From assembly GCA_963782445.1 (NCBI GenBank), contig CAWAJM010000002.1, positions 62,001-126,000 of the forward strand: a stretch of 64,000 nucleotides of DNA, given 5' to 3'. Positions 36,356 to 46,942 of this stretch are shown one piece after another. Source of the DNA: ZC4RG20 sp963782445. GTDB lineage: Bacteria > Pseudomonadota > Gammaproteobacteria > Steroidobacterales > Rariloculaceae. The stretch's first letter is position 1. Each line of letters begins with the position of its first letter. The notes under the pieces are model-generated. The model had not been told where the DNA came from. It did not search any database and worked only from the letters and a program-made list of their open reading frames with translations. The translations under genes and the position numbers were made by a program.

Positions 36356-37216
36356 TTAAACCGCAGCGGCGCCGCCGACGATCTCCGCGATCTCCTGAGT
36401 AATCGCGGCCTGACGCGCCTTGTTGTAGGCCAGCTGCAACTGCTCGATGAACTTGCCGGCATTGTCCGTCGCGGCCTTCATGGCGACCATCTTGGACGCC
36501 ATCTCGCAAGCCACGTTCTCGACGGCCGCGCGGTAGACCTGCGACTCGAGGTAGCGTGTCAGCACACCGGCAAGCAGCTCCCGGGCATCCGGCTCGTACA
36601 GGTAATCCCAGTGATCCTGCAGCGTCTCGGAGTCGGCGGCCTCGACGGGCAGCAGCGTCGAGATCTCCGGCTGCTGGCTCATCGTGTTGACGAACAGATT
36701 GTGCGCGAGAAACAGCCGGTCTATGCGGCCTTCCTCGTAGGCGTCCGTCATGGCCTTGATCGAACCGACGAGATCTGCAACGCGCGGGGACTCCCCCAGA
36801 TGGCTCGCCGCCGCGACGATGTTCGTCCTGAGCCTACGGAAAAATGCGACGCCTTTCTGGCCGACCACGCCGAGATCGGCCTCGACGCCCTCGGCTTGCC
36901 ACCTGCGCAGGTCGTTGACGACGGCCCGGAACAGGTTCACGTTCAGCGACCCGCAGAGGCCGCGGTCCGTGCTGATGATGATGTAGCCGACACGCTTGAT
37001 TTCGCGCGTTTCGAGATACGGATGCCGGTAGTCGGGGTTGGCCTGCGACAAGTGGCCCACGACCGTGCGGATGCGCTCGGCGTAGGGCCGCGTCGCTTCC
37101 ATGCGCTGCTGCGTACGACGCAGCTTCGAAGCCGCCACCATCTCCATGGCCTTCGTGATCTTCTGCGTGTTCTTGACGCTCGCGATCTTGCCGCGGATTT
37201 CTTTGCCGCTTGCCAT
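36356..37216 (-). CDS. atpG: ATP synthase F1 subunit gamma
   Basis: The 286-residue central stalk subunit begins with the conserved N-terminal helix (GKEIRGKIASVKNTQKITKA, then MEMVAASKLRR), has STDRGLCGSLNVNLFR, and ends with the C-terminal helix (ASKMVAMKAATDNAGKFIE, then LQLAYNKARQAAITQEIAEIV). A ribosome-binding sequence AGAGG lies upstream. The short spacer to atpA (37217-37264) contains a REP-like palindrome. Confidence 0.97.
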   Translation of the reverse strand: MASGKEIRGKIASVKNTQKITKAMEMVAASKLRRTQQRMEATRPYAERIRTVVGHLSQANPDYRHPYLETREIKRVGYIIISTDRGLCGSLNVNLFRAVVNDLRRWQAEGVEADLGVVGQKGVAFFRRLRTNIVAAASHLGESPRVADLVGSIKAMTDAYEEGRIDRLFLAHNLFVNTMSQQPEISTLLPVEAADSETLQDHWDYLYEPDARELLAGVLTRYLESQVYRAAVENVACEMASKMVAMKAATDNAGKFIEQLQLAYNKARQAAITQEIAEIVGGAAAV

Positions 37217-37236
37217 CTATGCCTCTTGAAAGGAGG

Positions 37237-37260
37237 GAAAAAGGGCTCTGACCCCTTTAT
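37237..37260. repeat. REP-like palindrome copy inside the atp operon
   Basis: gaaaaagggctctgaccccttt, starting at 37237, is an imperfect palindrome (AAAAAGGG...CCCTTT) and is nearly identical to the two copies at 44061 and 44157. It sits in the 48-base gap between the atpA stop and the atpG start. There it could act as an RNA stability element or a weak attenuator. Confidence 0.7.
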
Positions 37261-37264
37261 TTCT

Positions 37265-38806
<1,542 letters not shown>

Positions 38807-38817
38807 TTCCTGCCCTC

Positions 38818-39384
38818 TTACCCGATCAACGACTCGGTCAGGCGCTTGAGCCGCGCCCGCACCGAACCGTCGATGACCCTATCCTCAGCTTGAATGATTG
38901 CGCCGCCGATCAGCGACTCGTCGACCTGCGTCTCGAGATCGACCTTGCGCCCGAAGCGGCGCTCGAGCGCTTCGGCGATCCGGCCCGCGAGCGACTCGTC
39001 GACCTGCGCGGCCGCGACGAGCTTGACCTTGATGCGGTTCTCGGCCCGCGCCTTGAGCTCGTCGAATGCCCCCGTGATCTCGGTCAGCGCCTCGAGCCGA
39101 TCGTTCTCGACGAGCAGCTTGAGCAGCGCGCGGCCCTGCGGCGACTCGAGTACGGAGGCCTCGGGCACGCCCCCGAGGACGCCTTCGAGGAACTCGAGCC
39201 GCTGCCCGTCCCCGAGAGACGGGCTGCCGAGCAGCTCACCGGCCGACGGGTCCGCGACGATGGCGGCCGCGGCGCCCAGCGCCGTCGACCACGACTCGAG
39301 CGTGCCGGCAGCGTTCGCGACCTCGAACAAGGCCCGCGCATAGGGCCTCGCCACCGAACCGTGTTCTGACGAGTTGCGTGCCAT
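38818..39384 (-). CDS. atpH: ATP synthase F1 subunit delta
   Basis: The 188-residue subunit links the peripheral stalk to F1. It shows the delta-type N-terminal helical domain (SVARPYARALFEVANAAGTL) and the C-terminal signature KVDLETQVDESLIGGAIIQA, then DRVIDGSVRARLKRL. It is 8 bases downstream of atpF. Confidence 0.96.
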   Translation of the reverse strand: MARNSSEHGSVARPYARALFEVANAAGTLESWSTALGAAAAIVADPSAGELLGSPSLGDGQRLEFLEGVLGGVPEASVLESPQGRALLKLLVENDRLEALTEITGAFDELKARAENRIKVKLVAAAQVDESLAGRIAEALERRFGRKVDLETQVDESLIGGAIIQAEDRVIDGSVRARLKRLTESLIG

Positions 39385-39392
39385 GAAACGGC

Positions 39393-39866
39393 TCAGAGCT
39401 CTTGAACGAGCCGCTCGAGCAGCTCGGTGTGCTTGGCCGCGTCGATCTCGCGGCCCAGCACGCGCTCCGCGCCGGCCATCGCGATGGTCGCGACCTGCCC
39501 GCGCAGCTCCTCACGCGCCCGATTGATCTCGACCTCGATCTCCGACTGCGCGCTCTCGAGCTGGCGGCGCTTCTCGGTCTCGCCCTCCGTGCGCGCGCCT
39601 TCGACGATGCCGCTCGCTCGGGAGTTGGCCTGATCGATGATGCTGCGCGCCTGCTCGCGCGCCGCGGCGATGATCTTGTCGGCTTCGCCGCGGGCCTCGG
39701 TGAGGCTGCTGCGACCGCGCTCGGCCGCGGCCAGCCCGTCCGCGATTTCGACCTGCCGCGTCTCGATGGCCTTCATGATCGGCGGCCAGATGAACTTCAT
39801 CGTGAACCACACGAACACGATCATCGCGATCGTCTCGCCGATCAGAGTTCCCAGATTGACTTCCAC
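39393..39866 (-). CDS. atpF: ATP synthase F0 subunit b
   Basis: The 157-residue b subunit has one N-terminal membrane helix (TLIGETIAMIVFVWFTMKFI) and a long charged coiled coil up to the C-terminus, the peripheral stalk. The tail AMAGAERVLGREID is typical. It lies between atpE and atpH. Confidence 0.96.
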   Translation of the reverse strand: MEVNLGTLIGETIAMIVFVWFTMKFIWPPIMKAIETRQVEIADGLAAAERGRSSLTEARGEADKIIAAAREQARSIIDQANSRASGIVEGARTEGETEKRRQLESAQSEIEVEINRAREELRGQVATIAMAGAERVLGREIDAAKHTELLERLVQEL

Positions 39867-39915
39867 GACGGTTCTCCCAGCGCTTCCTTTGTCGTCCGAG
39901 TCGTCCGCTGGCGGC

Positions 39916-40200
39916 TCAGCCGCCGGCGCCGGCGGCAGCCAGGGCCGTCTGGAGCTGCCCGATGAACGGATTGTTGAAGGCGAAGTACAGGCCGATGCCG
40001 ACGCCGATCATCGCCACGGCGTCGAGCAGCGCGACGACGAGGAACATTCGTGTCTGCAGCATCGGGACGAGCTCCGGCTGGCGTGCGGCGCCTTCGAGGA
40101 AGCGGCCGCCGAGCAGGCCCATACCGATGCCGACGCCGAGCGCGCCGAGGCCGATAAGCAGCGAGACCGAAATTGCGGTCAACCCAATCACAGTTTCCAT
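39916..40200 (-). CDS. atpE: ATP synthase F0 subunit c
   Basis: A 94-residue hairpin of two membrane helices. The loop has ARQPEL, and the proton-binding acidic residue is Asp60 in VVALLDAVAMIGVGIGLYF. This points to a proton-driven rotor; the extra polar residues of a sodium-binding ring are not seen. The C-terminus is extended with an Ala/Gly stretch (LAAAGAGG). Confidence 0.95.
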   Translation of the reverse strand: METVIGLTAISVSLLIGLGALGVGIGMGLLGGRFLEGAARQPELVPMLQTRMFLVVALLDAVAMIGVGIGLYFAFNNPFIGQLQTALAAAGAGG

Positions 40201-40338
40201 CAGTTTCTCCAGTCGAAGATTGCCAGCGCTCCAAAAACCAGTTCCGCGGCGGCGCCGGCCGCTGCGTCCACGCCGCGGCCGAAGCCCGAGAACCCATTAG
40301 TCAGGCGATCGAAAAAAACTTTCTCTTTAGACCGCCCG

Positions 40339-41178
40339 TCAATGCTCGTGCTCATGCGCGAGACTCAGATAGACGATCGTGAGCATCATGAAGATGAATG
40401 CCTGCAGCACGATCACGAGAATGTGGAAAACCGCCCAGACGAAGAACAGCGGCAGCTGATAGATGCCGGTTACGGCGATGATCACGAAGATCAGCTCGCC
40501 CGCGAACATGTTGCCGAAAAGTCGCAGCGACAACGACAACGGCCGCGCGAGCAGCGAGACGCCTTCGAGGACGAAATTGAATGCGATGAAGATCGGGGCG
40601 GCGATGAGACCGAGACCCCGGGTCGGCGGTGCGATGGGGTGCAGCGTGAGCTCTTTGATGAAGCCGAGCGGCCCCTTGCACTTAACCGCGTAATACAGGG
40701 TCAGGATGAAGACCGAGATCGACATCGCGAACGTCACGTTCGCGTCCGCCGTGGGCACGAACCTGAAGTACGGGATGCCCGCGGCCCCCGTGAGCAGCGG
40801 CAGCCAGTCGACCGGGATCAGGTCCATGAGATTCATGAGGAAGACCCAGATGAATATCGTCAGGGCCAGCGGCGCGATGAGCTTGTTATTGCCGTGAAAG
40901 GAGTCCTTAACGGAGTTGTCGACGAACAGGACGACCATCTCGATGGCGGCCTGGAGCTTCCCCGGCTTGGCCGTCGTCGCACGCGTCGCGACGGCGCGGA
41001 ACAGCCATAGAAACAGGATGCCGAGCAGCACCGAGACGACGAGCGAATCGACGTTGGCGCCATAGAATTGGCCCGTGCATTGATTCCACACCCAATGCCC
41101 GTCGACGCGGCAAACCGCCAGGTTCGTCAAGTGGTGGTGGATGTATTCGCCAGCGCCTTGCTCTACGCCCGACTTCAC
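40339..41178 (-). CDS. atpB: ATP synthase F0 subunit a
   Basis: The 279-residue proton channel subunit has five to six membrane helices. Key motifs are LMDLIPVDWLP in the middle, the essential arginine in ARPLSLSLRLFGNMFAGELI near residue 220, and the terminal FIFMMLTIVYLSLAHEHEH. The gene begins 11 bases after the atpI stop. Confidence 0.97.
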   Translation of the reverse strand: MKSGVEQGAGEYIHHHLTNLAVCRVDGHWVWNQCTGQFYGANVDSLVVSVLLGILFLWLFRAVATRATTAKPGKLQAAIEMVVLFVDNSVKDSFHGNNKLIAPLALTIFIWVFLMNLMDLIPVDWLPLLTGAAGIPYFRFVPTADANVTFAMSISVFILTLYYAVKCKGPLGFIKELTLHPIAPPTRGLGLIAAPIFIAFNFVLEGVSLLARPLSLSLRLFGNMFAGELIFVIIAVTGIYQLPLFFVWAVFHILVIVLQAFIFMMLTIVYLSLAHEHEH

Positions 41179-41189
41179 CTCGTCATACC

Positions 41190-41588
41190 TCAGCTCTTCT
41201 CAGTCGCCCGACCGTACCGGGCCCTGCCGCCGAGCAGCAAGGCCGCGAAAATCACGAATTGCGCGCCGATGAATCCGGCGAATACTGCCGGCGCCGAAAT
41301 CGGTCTCACGCATGCAAAAACCGCCCCAAACAGCAGCGCTGTCAGAATTACCTTGCCGATTTCTCCAAGCCACGCCGAGCGCATCATGCCGGCGGCGCCG
41401 GCCGCGCGGGGCTTGAGCAGCCTCGCAGCCAGGAATCCGTTGGGGATGACCGCGGTCATTCCTCCGAGGAGTGTGGATACGGCCGCCAACTTGCCGAACC
41501 ACAACCCGAGCAGCGCGGCCAACACGACGCTGACGCAGACCTGCCCCAGCAGGGTCAGCGGTACGACGTGCCGGTCATCGTTTAGCAC
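41190..41588 (-). CDS. atpI: ATP synthase subunit I
   Basis: A small membrane protein that assists assembly of the c-ring and magnesium handling. It has about four hydrophobic segments (GQVCVSVVLAALLGLWF, TAVIPNGFLAARLL, IGKVILTALLFGAVFACV, PAVFAGFIGAQFVIFAALLL). I take GTG 41588 as the start, because GGGAAGG sits at good spacing before it, giving 132 residues. An in-frame TTG at 41624 would add 12 residues. It heads the atp operon. Confidence 0.88.
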   Translation of the reverse strand: MLNDDRHVVPLTLLGQVCVSVVLAALLGLWFGKLAAVSTLLGGMTAVIPNGFLAARLLKPRAAGAAGMMRSAWLGEIGKVILTALLFGAVFACVRPISAPAVFAGFIGAQFVIFAALLLGGRARYGRATEKS

Positions 41589-41660
41589 GGGGCCTTCCCG
41601 TGCCGGCACCTGCCGCGCGGCCAAAAAAAAGCCACGGCAGCATCGTGGCCAGCGGGCGGC

Positions 41661-41689
41661 ATTGTAAGCAGTTCGACACCGTTCAACAA
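41661..41689 (-). promoter_or_regulatory. Candidate sigma-70 promoter of the atp operon
   Basis: On the minus strand, TTGTTG (41689-41684) is followed after 17 bases by TACAAT (41666-41661), about 73 bases upstream of the atpI GTG. Both boxes match the sigma-70 consensus at four or five of six positions, and spacing is ideal. It lies in the parB-atpI gap. Confidence 0.55.
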
Positions 41690-41704
41690 GCGGCTCACCG
41701 AGCG

Positions 41705-42592
41705 TTACTTGATGTGTGCGAGGATGCCCTCGAGCTCGTCCAGACCCGTGTAGCGGATCACGACGCGGCCGCCGCGTGCGCCGTGCTCGATGGCGACCGG
41801 GGCCCCGAGGGTGTCGGCGAGCTCGGACTCGAGCCGCTTCACGTTCGGGTCGATTGCGCGCGGCCCGGACTTTGGTGCGCGGCTCGGCGCGGGCCCGGCC
41901 GCTCGGCGCACGGCCCGTTCCGTTTCGCGCACGCTCCAGCCTTCTTTGGCGGCGCGCCGCGCCATGTCCAGCTGCAGCTCGGTCCCGGGCAGACCGAGCA
42001 GTGCGCGCGCGTGGCCCATGTCGAGCTCGCGCCGCTCGACGAAGCCGCGTACGGCCTCGGGCAGCTCGAGCAGCCGCAGCAGGTTGCTGACGGACGCACG
42101 CGAACGACCGACGGCATCGGCCGCCTCGGCGTGCGTGAGGCCGAATTCCTCGGCCAGGCGCTGGAGCGAGCGCGCCTCCTCGAGCGGATTCAGATTCTCG
42201 CGCTGAATGTTTTCGATGAGTGCGACGGCAACGGCCGCCTCGTCGGGGATGTCCTTGACGAGGGCCGGGACGGTTTCGAGGCCCGCGAGCTGGGCCGCGC
42301 GCCAGCGCCGCTCGCCCGCGACGATCTCATAGCGCGTCTCGCCCCCGCCGCCCGAGCTCGACTTCAGGGCCCGCGCGACGATGGGCTGGACGATGCCCTG
42401 TGCCCGGATCGACTCCGCGAGCTCCGCCAGCGTCTCCTCGCGCATGTCGATGCGCGGCTGATAGCGGCCGCGCTGCAGCAGGTCGATGGGCAGCTCGCGC
42501 AGCGTGTCCTCGGCGCGCGCGGCCGCAGGCTCCGCGCTCGTCGAGCTCAACAGCGCTTCCAGGCCGCGCCCGAGGCTTCTTCTCTTGACCAT
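41705..42592 (-). CDS. parB: Chromosome partitioning protein ParB
   Basis: ParB is a CTP-dependent DNA clamp that loads at parS. The 295-residue protein has the N-terminal GRGLEALLS motif, the CTPase pocket EIVAGERRWRAAQLAGL and the ENIQRENLNPLEEA segment. The helix-turn-helix is LTHAEAADAVGRSRASVSNLLRLLEL, cited here by its key residues S, V, N, L, L, R. A C-terminal dimerisation domain ends RVVIRYTGLDELEGILAHI. The start is ATG 42592, preceded by AGGAGG; an ATG at 42613 overlaps the parA stop but lacks a ribosome-binding site. Two perfect parS sites lie in recF, 16 kb away. Confidence 0.97.
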   Translation of the reverse strand: MVKRRSLGRGLEALLSSTSAEPAAARAEDTLRELPIDLLQRGRYQPRIDMREETLAELAESIRAQGIVQPIVARALKSSSGGGGETRYEIVAGERRWRAAQLAGLETVPALVKDIPDEAAVAVALIENIQRENLNPLEEARSLQRLAEEFGLTHAEAADAVGRSRASVSNLLRLLELPEAVRGFVERRELDMGHARALLGLPGTELQLDMARRAAKEGWSVRETERAVRRAAGPAPSRAPKSGPRAIDPNVKRLESELADTLGAPVAIEHGARGGRVVIRYTGLDELEGILAHIK

Positions 42593-42612
42593 GCGCTGTG
42601 TTTCCTCCTGCA

Positions 42613-43398
42613 TCAGGTGCGCACGAGCGGAGCGGCGCCCTCGCGCCGGTTGATCTCGCCGGCGAGCGCGAGGTAGGCCAACGCGCCGCGCGAGTATTTA
42701 TCGTGAAAGAGGACGGCCTTGCCGAAGCTCGGCGCTTCGGCGAGCCGCACGTTACGCGGAATCACGGTCCGGTAGACGCGATCGCCGAAGTGATCGAGGA
42801 GCTGCGAGGAGACTTCGTTCGCCAGGTTGTTGCGCGGGTCGAACATCGTGCGCAGGATGCCGTGGATCTGCAGCTTCTGGTTCGCGCTCGAGCGAATCTG
42901 CTCGATCGTGCGCATCAGGGCCGAGAGGCCCTCGAGCGCATAGTACTCGCATTGCATCGGAATCAGCACATGATCGGCCGCGGCCAGGGCGTTGACGGTC
43001 AACATGTTGATCGCGGGAGGGCAGTCGATGAGAACGTAATCGAACTCCGCCTCCACGCTCTCGAGCGCGCGGCGCAGGCGGAACTCGCGGTCCGGCTTGC
43101 CGAACAGCTCGACCTCGGCCGCCGTCAGCTCCTGATTCGCCGGCACGACCTTGAACCCGCCCTCGGCCGGGGCCAACATCGCCGCGCGCAGCGGCAGGCC
43201 GTCGAGCAGCACGTCGCAGACCGTGTTCTCGAGCGCGTTCTTGTCGATTCCCGTGCCCATCGTCGCGTTGCCCTGCGGGTCGAGGTCGATGAGGAGCACG
43301 CGTCGCTGCGTCGCCGCCAGCGAGGCCGCGAGGTTCACGCAGGTCGTGGTCTTCCCGACGCCGCCCTTCTGATTCGCGACCGCAATCACTTTTGCCAT
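42613..43398 (-). CDS. parA: Chromosome partitioning ATPase ParA (Soj-like)
   Basis: The 261-residue ATPase has the deviant Walker A motif KVIAVANQKGGVGKTTTCVN at the N-terminus, Walker A' VLLIDLDPQGNATMG and Walker B YVLIDCPPAINMLT. It is the short chromosomal Soj type with no N-terminal DNA-binding domain. It forms an operon with rsmG upstream and parB downstream. Confidence 0.97.
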   Translation of the reverse strand: MAKVIAVANQKGGVGKTTTCVNLAASLAATQRRVLLIDLDPQGNATMGTGIDKNALENTVCDVLLDGLPLRAAMLAPAEGGFKVVPANQELTAAEVELFGKPDREFRLRRALESVEAEFDYVLIDCPPAINMLTVNALAAADHVLIPMQCEYYALEGLSALMRTIEQIRSSANQKLQIHGILRTMFDPRNNLANEVSSQLLDHFGDRVYRTVIPRNVRLAEAPSFGKAVLFHDKYSRGALAYLALAGEINRREGAAPLVRT

Positions 43399-43407
43399 CG
43401 ATCGTTC

Positions 43408-44046
43408 TCAATCACGAGTTCTTTCCAATGCCACGATCGTAGCGCGGCCGAGCCGAGGGACGCTGGCCGGCTCGAGCATACGCAGCGGCCGCGAAGCGGC
43501 GACCGCCCGCCACTCGGCCTCGAGCCGGGCCGCCGTCGGCATGACAAACACGGTTCCTGGCGCCGTCAGGTGCCACGTCAGGTCGAGGAGCTTGGCCGGC
43601 GCGGCGACCGCCCGGGCGAGAACGGTATCAAACGGCGTTTCGGATCGTAAGTGCTCGACGCGGATCTGGTGCACGGCGACGTTCCCGAGGCCGAGGCTGC
43701 CGGCGACGTGCCTCAGGAAGCGCGCCCGCTTGGCGCGGCTCTCGACGAGCACAAAGCGCCGTTCGGGCGCGGCGATCGCGAGCGGGATCCCGGGCAGTCC
43801 GGCGCCGGAACCCACGTCGACGATACGGGTTCCGCGCAAGAGGCTCTCGAGGGCAAGACTCTCGACCAAATGCCGATCGACGAGTTCCCCTGCGTCCCGG
43901 ATTCCGGTCAGGTTGTAGACGCGGTTCCACTTGACGAGCAGATTCAGGAAGTCGGTCAGGGGCGCGAGCCGTTCCGAAGGCGGCGCGACGCCGGCCGCTT
44001 CGAGCGCGGCGCCGACCCGGGCTGGCTCGAGCGGACCTTCCGTCAT
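43408..44046 (-). CDS. rsmG: 16S rRNA (guanine(527)-N(7))-methyltransferase
   Basis: The 212-residue methyltransferase modifies G527 of 16S rRNA. Motifs: LNLLVKWNRVYNLTGIRDAG, then HLVESLAL, the SAM site IVDVGSGAGLPGIPLAI, VLVESRAKRARFLRHV and FDTVLARAVAAPAKLLDL. It lies 9 bases upstream of parA, the common rsmG-parA-parB order. Confidence 0.97.
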   Translation of the reverse strand: MTEGPLEPARVGAALEAAGVAPPSERLAPLTDFLNLLVKWNRVYNLTGIRDAGELVDRHLVESLALESLLRGTRIVDVGSGAGLPGIPLAIAAPERRFVLVESRAKRARFLRHVAGSLGLGNVAVHQIRVEHLRSETPFDTVLARAVAAPAKLLDLTWHLTAPGTVFVMPTAARLEAEWRAVAASRPLRMLEPASVPRLGRATIVALERTRD

Positions 44047-44060
44047 GGCCCTGAGTATAC

Positions 44061-44181
44061 GAAAAAGGGGTCAGAGCCCTTTTTCGCGATGGGAGATACG
44101 ATGCGGCCGGCTGCGCCTCGCGGGGCTCCGGCCTCCGCCAACTTCGGGGTTCGCGCAAAAAAGGGCTCTGACCCCTTTTTC
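44061..44181. repeat. Pair of inverted REP-like sequences (REPIN-like element)
   Basis: Two near-identical 25-base palindromic sequences, 44061-44085 and 44157-44181, face each other in inverted orientation about 71 bases apart, filling the gap between rsmG and the cytochrome gene. Each contains GGGGTCAGAGCCC flanked by A and T runs, so the unit can fold alone or as a long stem. A third copy is at 37237. The organisation matches REP doublets (REPINs) dispersed by RAYT transposases in other gammaproteobacteria; no such transposase is in this window. It may also terminate transcription. Confidence 0.8.
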
Positions 44182-44183
44182 GC

Positions 44184-44894
44184 CTACATGCCGACGATCG
44201 TGAAGAGCCCCGGCTGGGCCGCGAAATAGCCCGCGATGTCCCGCATGTCCGTCTCGCTGAGCGTGGAGACCATGGGGCCCATAATGATGTCCTTGCGGTT
44301 GCCCGTCTTGTACTCGAGCATGGCTTGGCGCAGATACGAGGCGTGCTGGCCCGCGAGGTTCGGATATTTGGAGCCCGTCGCCTTGCCGTCCTTGCCGTGG
44401 CACGCCGCGCAGGCCGTGATCTTCTTCTGCCCGGCCGCGATCTCGGCGGCCGAAGCGTCCGAGATACCCTTCTGCGGGACGCCCTTGACGCTCGCGAAAT
44501 AGGCGGCGATATCGGCGATGTCCTGATCGGAGAGCACCGCGGCCTGCGCCTGCATCGTCGCGAAGCCGCGCGACCGGCGGCGATAGTCCTGCAGCGCGAC
44601 CGTGATGTAGTCGCGGTTCTGACCGCCGAGCTTCGGCACGTTGTAGGACGGATAAGCGTTCTTGTAGCCCGGAACGCCGTGGCAGCCGGAGCACGTGGCC
44701 GCGAGGATGCGCCCGCGGGCCGCGTCGCCCTTGAGCGGAATCGGCGCTGCGGGCGGCGGGGGCGGCGAAGACGGCGACGGCTCGGCGCTCGCGAACAGCT
44801 GCTGGGCGCCGGCCAGGCCGCTCACCGAGGCCGCGAGGATCATGACGACGACCCCCGAAGTCAGCGAAATGGTTTTCGAGCCTGACTTGAACAC
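44184..44894 (-). CDS. Two-haem cytochrome c (c4-type), exported
   Basis: The 236-residue protein has an N-terminal hydrophobic export signal (SLTSGVVVMILAASVSGLAG), a Ser/Pro/Ala linker, and two class I cytochrome c domains. The haem attachment sites are CSGCH near residue 70 and CAACH near 158. Each domain has a later methionine candidate for the sixth ligand (FATMQAQAAVLSDQDIADI and IIMGPMVSTLSETDM). This is the cytochrome c4 pattern of a periplasmic electron carrier to oxidases. It sits between mnmG and rsmG, which are adjacent in many relatives, and is flanked by the REP pair. Confidence 0.92.
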   Translation of the reverse strand: MFKSGSKTISLTSGVVVMILAASVSGLAGAQQLFASAEPSPSSPPPPPAAPIPLKGDAARGRILAATCSGCHGVPGYKNAYPSYNVPKLGGQNRDYITVALQDYRRRSRGFATMQAQAAVLSDQDIADIAAYFASVKGVPQKGISDASAAEIAAGQKKITACAACHGKDGKATGSKYPNLAGQHASYLRQAMLEYKTGNRKDIIMGPMVSTLSETDMRDIAGYFAAQPGLFTIVGM

Positions 44895-45022
44895 TGCGAA
44901 GACTCTCCCTGTCGGCGGGCTTACGGAGGGCCGCTATGTTAGGGGTACACTGCCGATATTGCTAGCTGTCCCCCCGGGCCCGCTGCCCATCCGGGCCGCG
45001 GGCCGGCGCGGGCGCGAGCCGC

Positions 45023-46942
45023 TCAGGCGCTGCGCCGCTGGCCCTTCTTCAAATGAACGAGGAGCAGCGAGACGGCCGCGGGCGTGACGCCCGGAATTCG
45101 CGCCGCCTGGCCGAGATCCCCGGGCCGGACCCGCTCGAGCTTTTCCCGGACCTCGTGCGACAGCCCGCGTACGTCCCCGTAGTCGAAGTCGGGCGGCACG
45201 GGTGCCCCGCGGTGCCGCCGCTGCCGCTCGATCTCCTCACTCTGCCGCTCGATGTAGCCCGCGTAGCGGGCTTCGATCTCGAGCGCGCGCGCGACCTGCT
45301 CCAGCTGCTCGGGCTCGAGCGCAGCCGCCGCACCCGAGGCGGGGCCGAGCGCCTCAAGGCCCGCGAGATCCTCGTAGCGCGCCTCGGGCCGGCGTAGCAG
45401 CTCGGCCGCCGAGGCGTCGCGCGCGAGCGCGCCGAGCGGGCTCCCGGCCGGCACGTCGGCCGGCCGCACCCGCGCTCGGGCGAAGCGTTCCCGTTCCGCC
45501 TCGACCGCCTCGAGCTTGCGTTCGAACGCGCGCCAATGCGCCTCCTCGACGACGCCGAGGGTCCGGCCGACGGGCGTGAGCCGCCGGTCGGCGTTGTCCT
45601 CGCGCAGCGTGAGCCGGTACTCCGCGCGGCTCGTGAACATACGGTACGGCTCGGCCGTGCCGCACGTGACGAGATCGTCGATGAGCACGCCGATATAAGC
45701 CTCGTCTCGACGCGGCGTCCAGGGCTCGGCCCCCCGCACCGCGAGGCCCGCATTGATGCCGGCGACGAGCCCTTGCGCAGCCGCCTCCTCGTACCCCGTC
45801 GTGCCGTTGATCTGGCCGGCGAAATACAGCCCGGGGACGGCGCGCGTCTCGAGACTCGGGTACAGTCCGCGCGGGTCGAAGAAATCGTATTCGATGGCGT
45901 AGCCGGGCCGCGTGATGTGTGCGTTTTCGAAGCCGGGGATCGAGCGCACGAGCGCGTGCTGCACGTCGAACGGCAGCGACGTCGAGATGCCGTTCGGATA
46001 GACCTCCTGCGTATCGAGCCCTTCGGGCTCGATGAAGATCTGGTGGCTCTCGCGATCAGCAAAGCGCACGACCTTGTCCTCGATGGACGGGCAGTAGCGC
46101 GGGCCGACGCCCTCGATCGCGCCGCCGAAGAGCGGCGAGCGGTCGAGCGCAGCCCGGATGATCTCGTGGGTGCGCGCGGTCGTGCGCGTGATGTGGCACG
46201 GCAGCTGCCGCGGATGATCGGCGCGCCGGCCCCGGAACGAGAATACCGGGACGGGCTCGTCGCCCGGCTGCGGCTCGAGCCGCGAGTAATCGATGCTGCG
46301 GCCGTCGATGCGCGGGGGCGTGCCCGTCTTGAGCCGGCCGACGCCGAGCCCGAGCTCGCGCAGGCGTGCGGCGAGGCTCACGGCGGCCGGGTCGCCGGCA
46401 CGGCCGCCTGCGTAGTTGACGTTCCCAACATGGATGCGCCCATCGAGGAACGTGCCGACCGTCAGAACCACGGCCGGGGCTGCAATCTTCAGACCCATCT
46501 GCGTGATCACGCCCGCGACACGGCCGCCGTCGAGCCAGACGTCATCGACGCCCTGCTGCAGCAGCTCGAGGTTCGGCTGCCGCTCGAGCGCGGCACGGAT
46601 GGCCTGCTTGTAGAGCCTGCGGTCGGCTTGGGCGCGCGTCGCGCGCACGGCCGGACCCTTGCGCGCATTGAGGGTGCGAAAGTGGATACCGGCCGCGTCG
46701 GCCGCCCGCGCCATGACGCCGCCGAGCGCGTCGATCTCTTTGGCCAAGTGCCCCTTGCCGATGCCGCCGATCGCCGGGTTGCAGCTCATTTGGCCGAGCG
46801 TCTCGAGGTTCTGCGTGACGAGCAGCGTGGCGACGCCGAGCCGCGCACTGGCGAGCGCGGCCTCGGTGCCGGCATGACCGCCGCCGACGACGATGCAGCC
46901 GAAGCGATGCGGATAGTCGAGGCAGGAGCGGGTTGCGTGCAT
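45023..46942 (-). CDS. mnmG: tRNA uridine-5-carboxymethylaminomethyl(34) synthesis enzyme MnmG (GidA)
   Basis: With MnmE, MnmG installs the cmnm5 group at the wobble uridine. The 639-residue flavoprotein has the FAD motif CIVVGGGHAGTEAALASARLG, QMSCNPAIGGIGKGHL, TVGTFLDGRIHVG, and TGTPPRIDGRSID. Later come QINGTTGYEEAAAQGLVAGI and the C-terminal helical domain ending in PGVTPAAVSLLLVHLK. The start ATG 46942 adds about eight residues before the conserved DYPHRF. Its partner mnmE is at 51916. Confidence 0.97.
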   Translation of the reverse strand: MHATRSCLDYPHRFGCIVVGGGHAGTEAALASARLGVATLLVTQNLETLGQMSCNPAIGGIGKGHLAKEIDALGGVMARAADAAGIHFRTLNARKGPAVRATRAQADRRLYKQAIRAALERQPNLELLQQGVDDVWLDGGRVAGVITQMGLKIAAPAVVLTVGTFLDGRIHVGNVNYAGGRAGDPAAVSLAARLRELGLGVGRLKTGTPPRIDGRSIDYSRLEPQPGDEPVPVFSFRGRRADHPRQLPCHITRTTARTHEIIRAALDRSPLFGGAIEGVGPRYCPSIEDKVVRFADRESHQIFIEPEGLDTQEVYPNGISTSLPFDVQHALVRSIPGFENAHITRPGYAIEYDFFDPRGLYPSLETRAVPGLYFAGQINGTTGYEEAAAQGLVAGINAGLAVRGAEPWTPRRDEAYIGVLIDDLVTCGTAEPYRMFTSRAEYRLTLREDNADRRLTPVGRTLGVVEEAHWRAFERKLEAVEAERERFARARVRPADVPAGSPLGALARDASAAELLRRPEARYEDLAGLEALGPASGAAAALEPEQLEQVARALEIEARYAGYIERQSEEIERQRRHRGAPVPPDFDYGDVRGLSHEVREKLERVRPGDLGQAARIPGVTPAAVSLLLVHLKKGQRRSA

